Notes under the pieces: generated by a model | The model's input: only the letters and a program-made list of their open reading frames with translations | Told to the model about the DNA's origin: nothing | Database searches by the model: none | In this document: piece after piece, positions 8,351 to 16,929 of the stretch | Layout: each line of letters begins with the position of its first letter | Numbering within the stretch: position 1 is the stretch's first letter | Translations under genes and position numbers: made by a program | From: Bacteroidales bacterium | Lineage (GTDB): Bacteria; Bacteroidota; Bacteroidia; Bacteroidales; P3 | Assembly: GCA_017561155.1 (NCBI GenBank) | Contig: JAFZDP010000061.1 | Location: 1-55,006, forward strand | Direction: 5' to 3' | DNA length: 55,006 bases

Positions 8351-9313
8351 TTATTGTTGATTGTTGTCGTTATTGTTGTCAAAATTTATTCGTTCTTTTT
8401 CTATCACTAACGGGCGTTTGCGTATCTGGGTGTGTATGGCACCAATATATTCGCCTATTATTCCAATAAAGAATAATTGTACCGAGCTGAAGAAGAACAA
8501 GCCTATTACCAATGGTGCTGTGCCAACTATAAAGCTATCCCAATATACGAGTTTGTATATAAAGTATATGATAGCTACTATCAAACTAAGTATAGCAACA
8601 CCAAAACCTATAAAACTTGCAAGACGTAGAGGAAGTTTGCTATGATTTACAAATCCAAGCATTGCAATGTCGTATAGTGTATAGAAATTGTTTTTGGTTT
8701 TTCCTTTTTCGCGTTTAGGTTGTGTGTATTCAAGTTCGTAACGGTTGAATCCCAATTCTGCAATAATACCTCTGAAGTATGGATACGGGTCGTTTATCTC
8801 GTTGCGAAGCACATCGATAAACTTTTTGTCGTACAATCCAAAGCCTGTGAAATTCTTTATTTGTTCGGTTTCTGAGAACTTAGCCAGTGTGTTGTAGAAC
8901 AGCTTGCGGCAAGCAAACATTATAGGATTTTCCTTACTTTTGTTCTTAACACATGTAATTATTTTGTAGCCTTCTTCCCATTTTTTTAGCATGTCCGGAA
9001 GTAGTTGCGGTGGGTCTTGAAGGTCCGATACCATCGATACTACACAATCGCCGTATGCTTGTAGCATACCATAGTATGGCGAACGTATATGTCCGAAGTT
9101 GCGAGCATTAAGTATAACCTTTACATGCTTGTCGGCTTGTGCACAACGTCTGAGTATTGCCACGGTGTTGTCGGTAGAACAGTTGTCTATAAAAATATGT
9201 TCGTAATCGTATTGTGGCATACTATCAAACTCTTTCTTTACAAGTTCGATAAGTTTCTCTACATTATCTTCTTCGTTGTAACATGGGGTTACTACGCTTA
9301 TTAGCTTTTTCAT
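8351..9313 (-). CDS. GT2 polyprenyl-phosphate glycosyltransferase (GtrB/DPM1-like)
   Basis: This 320-residue protein starts with a GT-A domain: SVVTPCYNEEDNVEKLIE, then FIDNCSTDNT and SDLQDPPQLLP with the DxD-like acidic residues, and a QPKREKGKTKNNFY segment as in DPM1 and GtrB enzymes. Two C-terminal transmembrane segments (about residues 232-255 and 265-292) follow, as in the GtrB/ArnC class. It should transfer an activated sugar to undecaprenyl phosphate on the cytoplasmic face. The adjacent ddhABC genes suggest that the sugar comes from a CDP-deoxyhexose, though GtrB enzymes usually use UDP-glucose, so the donor needs testing. Confidence 0.85.
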   Translation of the reverse strand: MKKLISVVTPCYNEEDNVEKLIELVKKEFDSMPQYDYEHIFIDNCSTDNTVAILRRCAQADKHVKVILNARNFGHIRSPYYGMLQAYGDCVVSMVSDLQDPPQLLPDMLKKWEEGYKIITCVKNKSKENPIMFACRKLFYNTLAKFSETEQIKNFTGFGLYDKKFIDVLRNEINDPYPYFRGIIAELGFNRYELEYTQPKREKGKTKNNFYTLYDIAMLGFVNHSKLPLRLASFIGFGVAILSLIVAIIYFIYKLVYWDSFIVGTAPLVIGLFFFSSVQLFFIGIIGEYIGAIHTQIRKRPLVIEKERINFDNNNDNNQQ

Positions 9314-9322
9314 AAATTACTT

Positions 9323-10249
9323 CTAGTTTATCATCAATTTCTTTCGCCACCAATCTATAGTTTCGGCTATGCCTTCTTCGAAAGAGTATTCCGGTTCAAA
9401 GTCTAAGTCGGATTTCAAATTGTCGATGTTGGCACATAACATCATTACTTGGTTTGGCGAATATGGAATTTTTCCTATTCCTAATATTGTATCAGGGTTA
9501 ATTATGTTCTTTATAGTTTCTATATAGCATTCCAATTTCTTTGCTTTTCCACTGCCTAAACAGTATATGGCATTTGCTTTTCCTTTATCAGCCATTAGTT
9601 GCAATGCCTTTGCAGCATCTTTGCAATATAGGTAATCCCACATTTGTTGGCATGGAGTAAAAGCAGTGTCATTGCCTAAAAGTAAATTGTTGATGGTAGA
9701 ACTTACCATGGTGTTTTCGCCGTCGTTTGGTCCATAAATGCTTAGAATACGAGCCGAACAATGCTTTATTCCAAATTGGTTGCATACCAAACGAGTCATC
9801 GCTTCGGCACATTGCTTAGCTACGCCATAGGCTATTTCTGGATTTGTTGCTGTGGTAGGACCTACCAAACCTTCCACTCTTCCGTATTGTGCTTGCGAGC
9901 CTGCAAAGATAAAACTCTTACACTTTAGTCTGTGGGCTAATTGGGCAGCATCAGTACTATATATAATATTATTGTTTTGTAATGCTACATTGTTGCGGTC
10001 TGTGGCATTGGTGCCTTCCCAGCCTAAGTGGTAAAAGGCATCGAACGAAGTTGAGCTTTCACAAGCAAGGTTACATAAATTACCAAGGTCGCAGTCTATA
10101 GTTTTTAGCAATGGATGTACAGGCAGTAATGTTTTTCGCTTAGAACTTTTGCGTACTATAACGGTTACTTCGATGCCTATATCCAAAAGATATTCGACAA
10201 GCGAAAGTCCTATCATTCCTGTACCACCTGTTATTATTGCTGACTTCAT
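9323..10249 (-). CDS. NAD(P)-dependent SDR, putative CDP-deoxyhexose reductase/epimerase
   Basis: This 308-residue extended short-chain dehydrogenase has the nucleotide-binding motif TGGTGMIG at the N-terminus, an active-site YGVAK, and SGKAKKLECYIETI and W-W near the C-terminus. It occupies the position that abe or prt (CDP-abequose or CDP-paratose synthase) holds after ddhC in Salmonella O-antigen clusters. By that analogy it would reduce C4 of the CDP-4-keto-3,6-dideoxyhexose. The specific sugar product cannot be told from the sequence. It is translated 15 nt after ddhC. Confidence 0.75.
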   Translation of the reverse strand: MKSAIITGGTGMIGLSLVEYLLDIGIEVTVIVRKSSKRKTLLPVHPLLKTIDCDLGNLCNLACESSTSFDAFYHLGWEGTNATDRNNVALQNNNIIYSTDAAQLAHRLKCKSFIFAGSQAQYGRVEGLVGPTTATNPEIAYGVAKQCAEAMTRLVCNQFGIKHCSARILSIYGPNDGENTMVSSTINNLLLGNDTAFTPCQQMWDYLYCKDAAKALQLMADKGKANAIYCLGSGKAKKLECYIETIKNIINPDTILGIGKIPYSPNQVMMLCANIDNLKSDLDFEPEYSFEEGIAETIDWWRKKLMIN

Positions 10250-10264
10250 ATTATGTGTTGAACC

Positions 10265-11593
10265 TTATTGTTTTGTAACAAACTCTTTTATTGTTTTTAC
10301 CATCATTTCCAGTTTGGCCGGTGTCATTCCCGGGTATACACCAATCCAGAAACTATCGTTCATTATGCGGTCGGTATTGTCTAACGAGCCTACTATTCTA
10401 TATCCTTCGCCGGTACGTTTCATTTCGTCGAAACAAGGATGTTTGGTAATATTACCTGAGAATAGCAATCTTGTTTGTATATTTTTGCTTTCTATATATT
10501 TTATAAGGTCTACACGGCTGAATGGAGCGTTTGGTTTTAGTGTTACTAAGAATCCAAACCAGCTTGGACGAGAATTGTCGGCTGCCACCGGTAGCTCGAA
10601 GTATTCTGATAGGTCTGCTAATTGGTCTTTCAGGTATTGCCAATTGTTTTGGCGTGCCTGTGTAAAGCTATCCAATTTCTCCAATTGAGCACATCCTATA
10701 GCAGCTTGCATATCTGTTACTTTTAGGTTGTAGCCAAAGTGCGAGTACACATATTTATGGTCGTAGCCTACAGGTAGTTCGCCAAACTGCATTGTAAAGC
10801 GGTGTTTGCATGTGTCGTCTTTTCCGCTGTTGCAGTAGCAGTCTCTTCCCCAATCTCTAAAGCTGGCTACTATTCGTTTTAGCAATGGATTGTTTGTATA
10901 TACTGCACCACCTTCGCCCATAGTGATGTGGTGTGGTGGATAGAAGCTCGATGTTCCTATGTCGCCAATTGTACCTGTTTTTTTCCATTCGCCATCAATG
11001 TAGTATTCGCTGCCAAGTGCGTCGCAGTTGTCTTCGATAAGCCATAGGTTGTGTTTTGTACAGAAATCGCGAACTTGTTGTAAGTCGAAAGGATTGCCTA
11101 AGGTATGTGCTATCATAACTGCCTTAGTTTTGTCGGATAATGCTTTCTCCAACATATTACAGTCTATATTGTACTGTGGTATTGTTACATCAACAAACAC
11201 CGGAACTGCTCCGTACTGAATCATTGGTGATATAGTGGTAGGAAATCCTGCTGCTACTGTTATTACCTCATCGCCACGACGTATGGCTCTTTCTTTTAGC
11301 AAAGGTGATGTCAAACACATAAATGCCAATAGGTTTGCACTGCTGCCACTGTTGGTTAACAGGCAGTATTTAACACCTAAATATTCAGCAAAGTCGTGTT
11401 CAAACTTATCAGCATATCGACCTGTGGTAAGCCAAAAATCCAATGCAGAGTCTACTAGGTTTACCATTTCTTGTTCGTCGAACTTGCGTCCACCGTAGCC
11501 TATACGATCTCCATCGTGATATTCTTGTGGTTGTCCAAAAGTTTCGGTATAATATTCTTTTACAAGTTGTAATATCTTTTCGCGAGTTTCCAT
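10265..11593 (-). CDS. ddhC: CDP-4-keto-6-deoxyglucose-3-dehydrase (E1)
   Basis: This 442-residue protein is a PMP-dependent, iron-sulfur member of the DegT/DnrJ/EryC1/StrS family. The usual PLP lysine is replaced by histidine in SSFYPPHHITMGEGGA (His221/222), the hallmark of E1/RfbH. Four cysteines expected to hold the [2Fe-2S] cluster are visible: Cys190 (EDNCDALG) and the Cys252-x-Cys254-x7-Cys262 group. It removes the C3 hydroxyl of CDP-4-keto-6-deoxy-D-glucose. It normally needs an E3 reductase (ddhD/ascD), which is absent from this operon and from the window. It lies 57 nt after ddhB, with no hairpin between them. Confidence 0.93.
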   Translation of the reverse strand: METREKILQLVKEYYTETFGQPQEYHDGDRIGYGGRKFDEQEMVNLVDSALDFWLTTGRYADKFEHDFAEYLGVKYCLLTNSGSSANLLAFMCLTSPLLKERAIRRGDEVITVAAGFPTTISPMIQYGAVPVFVDVTIPQYNIDCNMLEKALSDKTKAVMIAHTLGNPFDLQQVRDFCTKHNLWLIEDNCDALGSEYYIDGEWKKTGTIGDIGTSSFYPPHHITMGEGGAVYTNNPLLKRIVASFRDWGRDCYCNSGKDDTCKHRFTMQFGELPVGYDHKYVYSHFGYNLKVTDMQAAIGCAQLEKLDSFTQARQNNWQYLKDQLADLSEYFELPVAADNSRPSWFGFLVTLKPNAPFSRVDLIKYIESKNIQTRLLFSGNITKHPCFDEMKRTGEGYRIVGSLDNTDRIMNDSFWIGVYPGMTPAKLEMMVKTIKEFVTKQ

Positions 11594-11650
11594 AGTATTT
11601 ATTGTGTATGTTGAGTGTGTATATTATTATATTGTGTATGGTACTGTTTG

Positions 11651-12739
11651 TTATCTTAGGTTGCAGTATTCTTCAATTTGTTTTAATGTGAAAGCATTCA
11701 TATCGCACCCATCGTAGTATGCTTTGTACCATTTTATTGTCATTTCCAATGCACTTTTAGCATTCATCAGTGGTTTCCATTCCAACACTTTTGCAGCCTT
11801 GCTTATGTCTAGCGATAGTAAGTTTGCCTCGTGTGGTTGGTTTGTCATTTGTGGGAATTCCAATATGCCTTGTCCCCATATATCTATACCCATCTGTGCC
11901 ATTTCGCCAACGGTGATTACGTCGTTTGGGTTAGGTCCGAAGTTGAAACCTTCGTTGTATAGGGTAGGGGATTGCAGTATTTTAGCCGCAAGTGTTATAT
12001 ATCCAAACAATGGCTCCAACACATGTTGCCACGGACGAACCGATTTAGGATTGCGAATATTTATAGCCTTGTTTGCCGATAGTGCTCTTGCTATATCGGG
12101 TACAAGTCTGTCTGCTGCCCAGTCGCCTCCACCTATAACATTGCCTGCTCGTACCGATGCTATAGATTTTTTGTGTTCCGAATACTTCTCGGGGTTGAAG
12201 AAAGAATTTCTGTAGCTGTCTATTACTATTTCGGCAGCGGCTTTGCTTGCGCTATATGGGTCGTAGCCACCAAAAGGGTCGCTTTCTTTATAGGCTTGGC
12301 CTGTTTCGTTGTTTAGGTATACTTTGTCGGTGGTAATCATTATGCCTACGCATGCGTTGTTTAGTTTGCGTATGGCTTCCAACACGTTTAGCGTGCCTAG
12401 TGTATTTACCTCGAATGTTTCTACAGGTATGTTGTAAGATGTTCTTACTATTGGCTGTGCTGCCAGGTGGAACACTACATCGGGCATAAAGTCTGCAAAT
12501 GTTTGTTCCAATTTATCTTTGTCTAGGATATTGCCTATCACGCTGTGGCAGTACTGCGAAACATTTACCACATCGAACATTGCAGGTTCGGTGTTTGGTT
12601 GTAGCGAGTAGCCCATCACTTCGGCTCCCATGCTGTGCAATACCATTGTAAGCCAGCTGCCTTTAAAGCCGGTATGCCCCGTAACAAGTACACGTTTGCC
12701 GGCAATAGCCGAAAGGTCGGATGTACAAAAATCTTTCAT
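11651..12739 (-). CDS. ddhB: CDP-glucose 4,6-dehydratase
   Basis: This 362-residue SDR-type enzyme has the NAD motif VTGHTGFKGSWL, which is characteristic of the CDP-glucose dehydratase subfamily, the TTDKVY motif, and YSASKAAAE with the catalytic Tyr/Lys. It converts CDP-glucose to CDP-4-keto-6-deoxyglucose, feeding DdhC. It starts 3 nt after ddhA, so translation is probably coupled. Confidence 0.94.
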   Translation of the reverse strand: MKDFCTSDLSAIAGKRVLVTGHTGFKGSWLTMVLHSMGAEVMGYSLQPNTEPAMFDVVNVSQYCHSVIGNILDKDKLEQTFADFMPDVVFHLAAQPIVRTSYNIPVETFEVNTLGTLNVLEAIRKLNNACVGIMITTDKVYLNNETGQAYKESDPFGGYDPYSASKAAAEIVIDSYRNSFFNPEKYSEHKKSIASVRAGNVIGGGDWAADRLVPDIARALSANKAINIRNPKSVRPWQHVLEPLFGYITLAAKILQSPTLYNEGFNFGPNPNDVITVGEMAQMGIDIWGQGILEFPQMTNQPHEANLLSLDISKAAKVLEWKPLMNAKSALEMTIKWYKAYYDGCDMNAFTLKQIEEYCNLR

Positions 12740-12742
12740 TGT

Positions 12743-13519
12743 TTACCAAATTTTCCAAGGAGCGTTGCCGCTGTTCCACAAGTTTTCCAAGTTATCTTTG
12801 TCGCGTTTGGTATCCATACAGTGCCAAAAACCATTATGTTTGTAGCCCATTAGTTGGCCCATATTTGCCACTGTTTCCAATGGTGTTTTTTCCAAAACGG
12901 TGGTGTCGTCTTCTATGTAGTCGAATATTTGTGGGTTGAACACCATAAAACCTCCGTTTATTACGCTGCCATCGGTGTCGTTCTTTTCTCTGAACGAGTT
13001 GATAGTACCATTTTTGTCCATATCTATAACACCAAAACGTTGTCCTACATTTACGGTAGTAAGTGTAGCTATCTTGCCATGCGATTTGTGGAATTTAAGA
13101 AGTTCGTCTATGTTTATATCGCTAACACCATCGCCGTAGGTAAGCATAAAAGGTTCGTTGCCTACATATTTTTGTATACGTTTCACTCTTCCCCCGGTCA
13201 TAGTGTTTAGTCCTGTGTCTACAACAGTAACTTTCCAAGGTTCTACTTCTTGTGTGTTGTGTATCTGTAGTTGATTGCCGCAAGTAAAGTCAAAGGTTAT
13301 GTCCGAATTGTGAAGATAGTAATCGGCAAACCATTCTTTTATTATATATTGTTTGTAACCGGCACATATTATAAATTCGTTGAATCCATAATGACTATAT
13401 ATCTTCATTATATGCCATAATATTGGCATTTCGCCTATTCCAAGCATAGGTTTGGGTTTCAAATGGCTTTCTTCGGATATGCGGGTGCCGTATCCACCGG
13501 CTAATATTACTACTTTCAT
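12743..13519 (-). CDS. ddhA: Glucose-1-phosphate cytidylyltransferase
   Basis: This 258-residue enzyme begins MKVVILAGGYGTRISEES and continues HLKPKPMLGIG, the nucleotidyltransferase signature of RfbF/DdhA. GDGVSDI carries the metal-binding Asp. It makes CDP-glucose from CTP and glucose-1-phosphate. The start at 13519 is preferred over the longer frame (13552) because it matches the family and because the promoter's -7 element lies at 13550-13557. It is the first gene of the operon. Confidence 0.94.
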   Translation of the reverse strand: MKVVILAGGYGTRISEESHLKPKPMLGIGEMPILWHIMKIYSHYGFNEFIICAGYKQYIIKEWFADYYLHNSDITFDFTCGNQLQIHNTQEVEPWKVTVVDTGLNTMTGGRVKRIQKYVGNEPFMLTYGDGVSDINIDELLKFHKSHGKIATLTTVNVGQRFGVIDMDKNGTINSFREKNDTDGSVINGGFMVFNPQIFDYIEDDTTVLEKTPLETVANMGQLMGYKHNGFWHCMDTKRDKDNLENLWNSGNAPWKIW

Positions 13520-13549
13520 GCTATCAATCTTTATTCTAAAATTATCGTG

Positions 13550-13581
13550 CAAAGATACAAACTTTTTCTAAATCAACCAAA
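13550..13581 (-). promoter_or_regulatory. Promoter of the ddh/gtr operon
   Basis: Read on the minus strand, TTTG (13578-13581) and TATCTTTG (13550-13557) are 20 nt apart, a good match to the Bacteroidota consensus. Transcription would begin close to the ddhA start, leaving a very short leader. Confidence 0.75.
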
Positions 13582-13869
13582 TTATTGTCAACCTAACTTT
13601 TGACTGATGTAGTATGTTTTTGTTTGTTAGATTATTGTAAGGTACAACGTAGTGGAAAATGTGTGGTAATAAATAGTTAAATACCATATCAATTGCCAAA
13701 AAAAGCAACAAACACACAATACTTAAACAATGATTATTCCATCTCTTTCAGCAAACTATTAAACATCTTATCTATCATAGCTTATAGTGTACTACCTTTC
13801 TTTTACTACAAACACATGATACTTTAAACAAAGATTTCTATTGTTTATTATGCTTTATTGGAGTTATTA
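13582..13869. other. Spacer between ddh promoter and LRR gene
   Basis: AT-rich, with no gene, clear hairpin terminator or phased array seen. Confidence 0.5.
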
Positions 13870-16362
13870 CTAAAATGGTAAATCATCATCACAAATTATT
13901 TCATTTGACTTTTCTTTATCTTCTAACTCCTTAGCCTTAGCATAATACTCTTTAGCCTTTTTCATATCCCTTTTATGTTCTATGCCAAATTCATAACACA
14001 TTCCCAAACTATTATAAATCTTCTTATAATCTATTTCCTCTATAAACTTATGGTAGTATTCATATAAAAGTTCTTCAAAATGTTCTTTTGTTCCTTTGGG
14101 GATAACTATACTTTGTAAGGATGAACAATCATTAAAAGCCCATTTACCTATTTTAGTTACCGAATCGGGGATAACTATACTTTGTAAGGATGAACAATCA
14201 TTAAAAGCCCAATCACCAATTTCAGTTACCGAATCGGGGATAACTATATTTTGCAATGAAGAACAACGACTAAAAGCATTGTCACCTATTTTAGTTACCG
14301 AATCTGGAATAACTATACTTTGTAAAGATTTACAACCCCAAAAAGCACTATCACCTATTTTAGTTACCGAATCGGGGATTACTATACTTTGCAATGAATC
14401 ACACCTACAAAAAGCACTATTACCAATTTCAGTTACCGAATCGGGGATAACTATACTTTGTAAAGAATCACAACTCACAAAAGCCCTATCGCCAATTGAT
14501 GTTACCGATTCGGGAATAACTATACTTTGCAAGGATGAACACCAATGAAAAGCTCTATCACCAATTATAGTTACCGAATCGGGAATAACTATATGTTCTC
14601 TACCTTTTAAACATTGTATTAATCTTTTTTCTACTAAATCTATAAGTAAATCATTTTCTACTACAAATCTATTGGAATGTGAAGTTAGATCTATTCCGAA
14701 TGGAAAAGCCTTATCAGCAATTTCAGTTACCGAATCGGGGATAACTATACTTTGCAAAGATTTACACCCATTAAAAGCACTATCACCTATTTTAGTTACC
14801 GAATCGGGGATAACTATACTTTGTAAGGATGAACAATACTCAAAAGCACTATTACCAATTTCAGTTACCGAATCGGGGATAACTATACTTTGTAAGGATG
14901 AACAATACTGAAAAGCACTATTACCAATTTCAGTTACCGAATCGGGGATAACTATACTTTGCAATGAATCACACCTACAAAAAGCACTATTACCAATTTC
15001 AGTTACCGAATCGGGGATAACTATGCTTTGTAAGGATGTGCAACCCCAAAAAGTACTATCACCAATTGAAGTTACCGAATTTGGGATAACTATACTTTGC
15101 AATGAATCACACCTACCAAAAGCACCTTTATTTATTTCAGTTACCGAATCGGGGATAACTATGCTTTGTAAGGATGTGCTACTCCAAAAAGTACTATCAC
15201 CAATTGAAGTTACCGAATTTGGGATAACTATATTTTGCAATAAATAACAACCATAAAAAGCTTCTTTACCTATTTCAGTTACCGAATCGGGGATAACTAT
15301 ACTTTGCAAGGAATCACACCCCCAAAAAGTACCATCACCAATTTCAGTTACCGACTCGGGGATAACTATACTTTGCAAGGATGAATTTGATATCACAAAA
15401 TTAAAAGCTTTATCACATATTACTTTTGTTCCTTCTTTTACCGTATAAGATGTAATATCTTCATTTCCTTTAAGTAGTCGTTTACCATCAGGGCTGTATA
15501 AGACACCGTATTCATCTTCTATGCCGTTGGCTATTTCTTCGTCGGTTACTTTGGTGGAAAGATTTTCTTCCGATTTTTGTTCTGCTATTATGCAGTTTAT
15601 GGTCCATTGGTTTTGCCATATGTCTTTGCTGCGTTGGAATGTGTAGGTTTTGGGCTGGTTCAGTATGTCCAAAAAGCATGGTATTCGGTTGTCTATATGG
15701 TTGCCAAAGAATGGGCTTACGCATACCCACAGTGTATGCACATCGTCGTTTTCGGCTTGGGCAAGGGTGGCTAAGTGGTGCAAATCCACTGCCTCTATAT
15801 CCAATATGTTAGAAAACAGGTGCAGCACAGGCTTGCCGCTATGGCTTATATCGGTTGGGGCTACATCGTTTAGCAGTTTGTTTATGGTGTGTATTTCGGC
15901 ATTGGGGTAGAATGCTTTTGCATGTAGTCCTGCACGGCATAGTGCTTTCTCCGAAGGCTCTATCAGGGTTATCTTGCTTACGGTTTGGCTTATTCCGTTG
16001 GCTTGCAAATAGTCGTGGTACAGCATGGTGGCCAATGCTTGTCCGCAGCCGTAGTCTATTATTTCTATCTCTTTGTTGCCAAACCAGTCATTGCCTATAT
16101 TCGAGAATGCTTGCCGCATCTTGGCTTGGTGCATATTGCCAAAGGAGTGCAGATCCATGTTTAACTGCGGTTCGCTGTCTATAATGTTTACCCCGCGGTC
16201 CAACTCGTTGTATATCTTGTTTTGCACCGCTTCGGGCAGTTGCATTACAAAAAACTTGGCTATTCTTTTTATCTCGTCAAAGTTTATGTTTGTAGCATAC
16301 TCCACTTGCAAAGCGTAGTTTGTATCCTTTTCTATATAGAATGTTTTATTATCCTGAACCAT
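13870..16362 (-). CDS. Methyltransferase-like / BspA-type LRR / Sel1 fusion with SSB-like tail
   Basis: This is an 830-residue protein with no signal peptide. Residues about 70-265 resemble a class I SAM-dependent methyltransferase: IIDYGCGQALA (motif I, 101-111), acidic Glu135 in ITLIEPSEKA, and VLHLFSNILD. Residues about 310-770 hold 18 BspA-type (LRR_5) units of 23 residues with the pattern SLQSIVIPDSVTEIGnSAF. One longer divergent unit sits near the middle (FGIDLTSHSN). Residues about 780-818 look like a Sel1/TPR repeat. The last residues, DDDLPF, match the C-terminal tip by which bacterial SSB proteins recruit partners. BspA-type repeats are usually on secreted proteins, so a cytoplasmic methyltransferase fusion is odd. 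Function is unknown; the methyltransferase call rests on motif reading only. Confidence 0.7.
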   Translation of the reverse strand: MVQDNKTFYIEKDTNYALQVEYATNINFDEIKRIAKFFVMQLPEAVQNKIYNELDRGVNIIDSEPQLNMDLHSFGNMHQAKMRQAFSNIGNDWFGNKEIEIIDYGCGQALATMLYHDYLQANGISQTVSKITLIEPSEKALCRAGLHAKAFYPNAEIHTINKLLNDVAPTDISHSGKPVLHLFSNILDIEAVDLHHLATLAQAENDDVHTLWVCVSPFFGNHIDNRIPCFLDILNQPKTYTFQRSKDIWQNQWTINCIIAEQKSEENLSTKVTDEEIANGIEDEYGVLYSPDGKRLLKGNEDITSYTVKEGTKVICDKAFNFVISNSSLQSIVIPESVTEIGDGTFWGCDSLQSIVIPDSVTEIGKEAFYGCYLLQNIVIPNSVTSIGDSTFWSSTSLQSIVIPDSVTEINKGAFGRCDSLQSIVIPNSVTSIGDSTFWGCTSLQSIVIPDSVTEIGNSAFCRCDSLQSIVIPDSVTEIGNSAFQYCSSLQSIVIPDSVTEIGNSAFEYCSSLQSIVIPDSVTKIGDSAFNGCKSLQSIVIPDSVTEIADKAFPFGIDLTSHSNRFVVENDLLIDLVEKRLIQCLKGREHIVIPDSVTIIGDRAFHWCSSLQSIVIPESVTSIGDRAFVSCDSLQSIVIPDSVTEIGNSAFCRCDSLQSIVIPDSVTKIGDSAFWGCKSLQSIVIPDSVTKIGDNAFSRCSSLQNIVIPDSVTEIGDWAFNDCSSLQSIVIPDSVTKIGKWAFNDCSSLQSIVIPKGTKEHFEELLYEYYHKFIEEIDYKKIYNSLGMCYEFGIEHKRDMKKAKEYYAKAKELEDKEKSNEIICDDDLPF
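14096..15390 (-). repeat. Tandem 69-bp coding repeat (LRR units)
   Basis: The LRR units are near-identical at DNA level, with the core ATTACCGAATCGGGGATAAC-like sequence recurring every 69 bp (23 codons). Such identity favours slippage or recombination that changes repeat number, and makes this stretch prone to assembly error. Confidence 0.85.
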
Positions 16363-16435
16363 AGTGCTTGTTTTATTATTCTAACCAATTTGTTTACTTG
16401 CTTTTATATTAGTATTGGTTTTTACCTAACCACTG

Positions 16436-16466
16436 CAAAGATAAGTAATATCGGTGATATATGCAA
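16436..16466 (-). promoter_or_regulatory. Putative promoter of the LRR fusion gene
   Basis: On the minus strand, TTG (16464-16466) and TATCTTTG (16436-16443) are 20 nt apart. The leader would be about 70 nt to the ATG at 16362. Confidence 0.6.
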
Positions 16467-16536
16467 GAGGTTGCTTGTTAAGCCACAACTCTCGTCTCCT
16501 TACCTGAATGCCATCACATCGTTGATTGGCAGCCTC

Positions 16537-16643
16537 CCCAAAGGGTTTGGGAGGGTTTCCCAAAGGGTTTGGGAGGGTTTCCCAAAGGGTTTGGGGGACT
16601 TCCCCAGAGGGTTTGGGAGGGTTCCCCAATGGCTTTGGGGAGG
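16537..16643. repeat. 22-bp-phased array, core CCCAAAGGGTTTGGG
   Basis: Units start at 16537, 16559, 16581, 16603 and 16625, exactly 22 bp apart. Each has the quasi-palindrome CCCAAA-GGG-TTTGGG followed by AGGGTTT or a variant; the last two units are degenerate. The G-runs could also form quadruplexes. The period is not a multiple of three, which argues against coding. Confidence 0.9.
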
Positions 16644-16655
16644 TATGCTGTCAAG

Positions 16656-16848
16656 CAGCGGAGTTTTACACGTTAAGCAGCGGAAGTTTTGGTGATGAGG
16701 ATAGCAAATCACAATGTATGCCGGTTGCAAATCATAAGCATGCGATTTAGGCATCAAAAGTGCCATACTTACGGGTCAAAAGTATGGGAGTTTTGGGTGC
16801 AAAGTGTGGTAGTTTTGAAATGATAATATGGTAGGTTGGCTACATGAA
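16656..16848. repeat. 22-bp-phased degenerate array continuing the previous one
   Basis: CAGCGG units start at 16656 and 16678. Six units then begin TATGCCGG (16717), CATGCGAT (16739), TGCCATAC (16761), TATGGGAG (16783), TGTGGTAG (16805) and TATGGTAG (16827), all 22 bp apart. Neighbours share parts such as GCAAATCA, ATCAAAAG and AGTTTTG, as if units change gradually along the array. Confidence 0.7.
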
Positions 16849-16882
16849 TAGGCGTTTCTCTTTTTTTTTGAATATTAAAACA

Positions 16883-16925
16883 AAATAGCAGTGAATTGGC
16901 ATACGTCAATTCACTGCTATTTTTC
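16883..16925. terminator. Orphan terminator-like hairpin
   Basis: AAATAGCAGTGAATTG (16883-16898) pairs perfectly with CAATTCACTGCTATTT, followed by a T run (plus strand). An A-rich stretch on the other side makes it potentially bidirectional. No gene ends here, so it may close a small untranslated transcript from the array region or insulate the adjacent TIR element. Confidence 0.7.
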
Positions 16926-16929
16926 TAAA

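Noticed and set aside
14096-15247. Several plus-strand frames opposite the LRR gene
   Set aside because: They are shadows of the 69-bp repeat unit, whose length is a multiple of three, so a stop-free antisense frame repeats as well.
16426-16766. Overlapping frames over the CCCAAAGGGTTTGGG array
   Set aside because: Repeat-driven; the 22-bp period shifts frame each unit and both strands are open.
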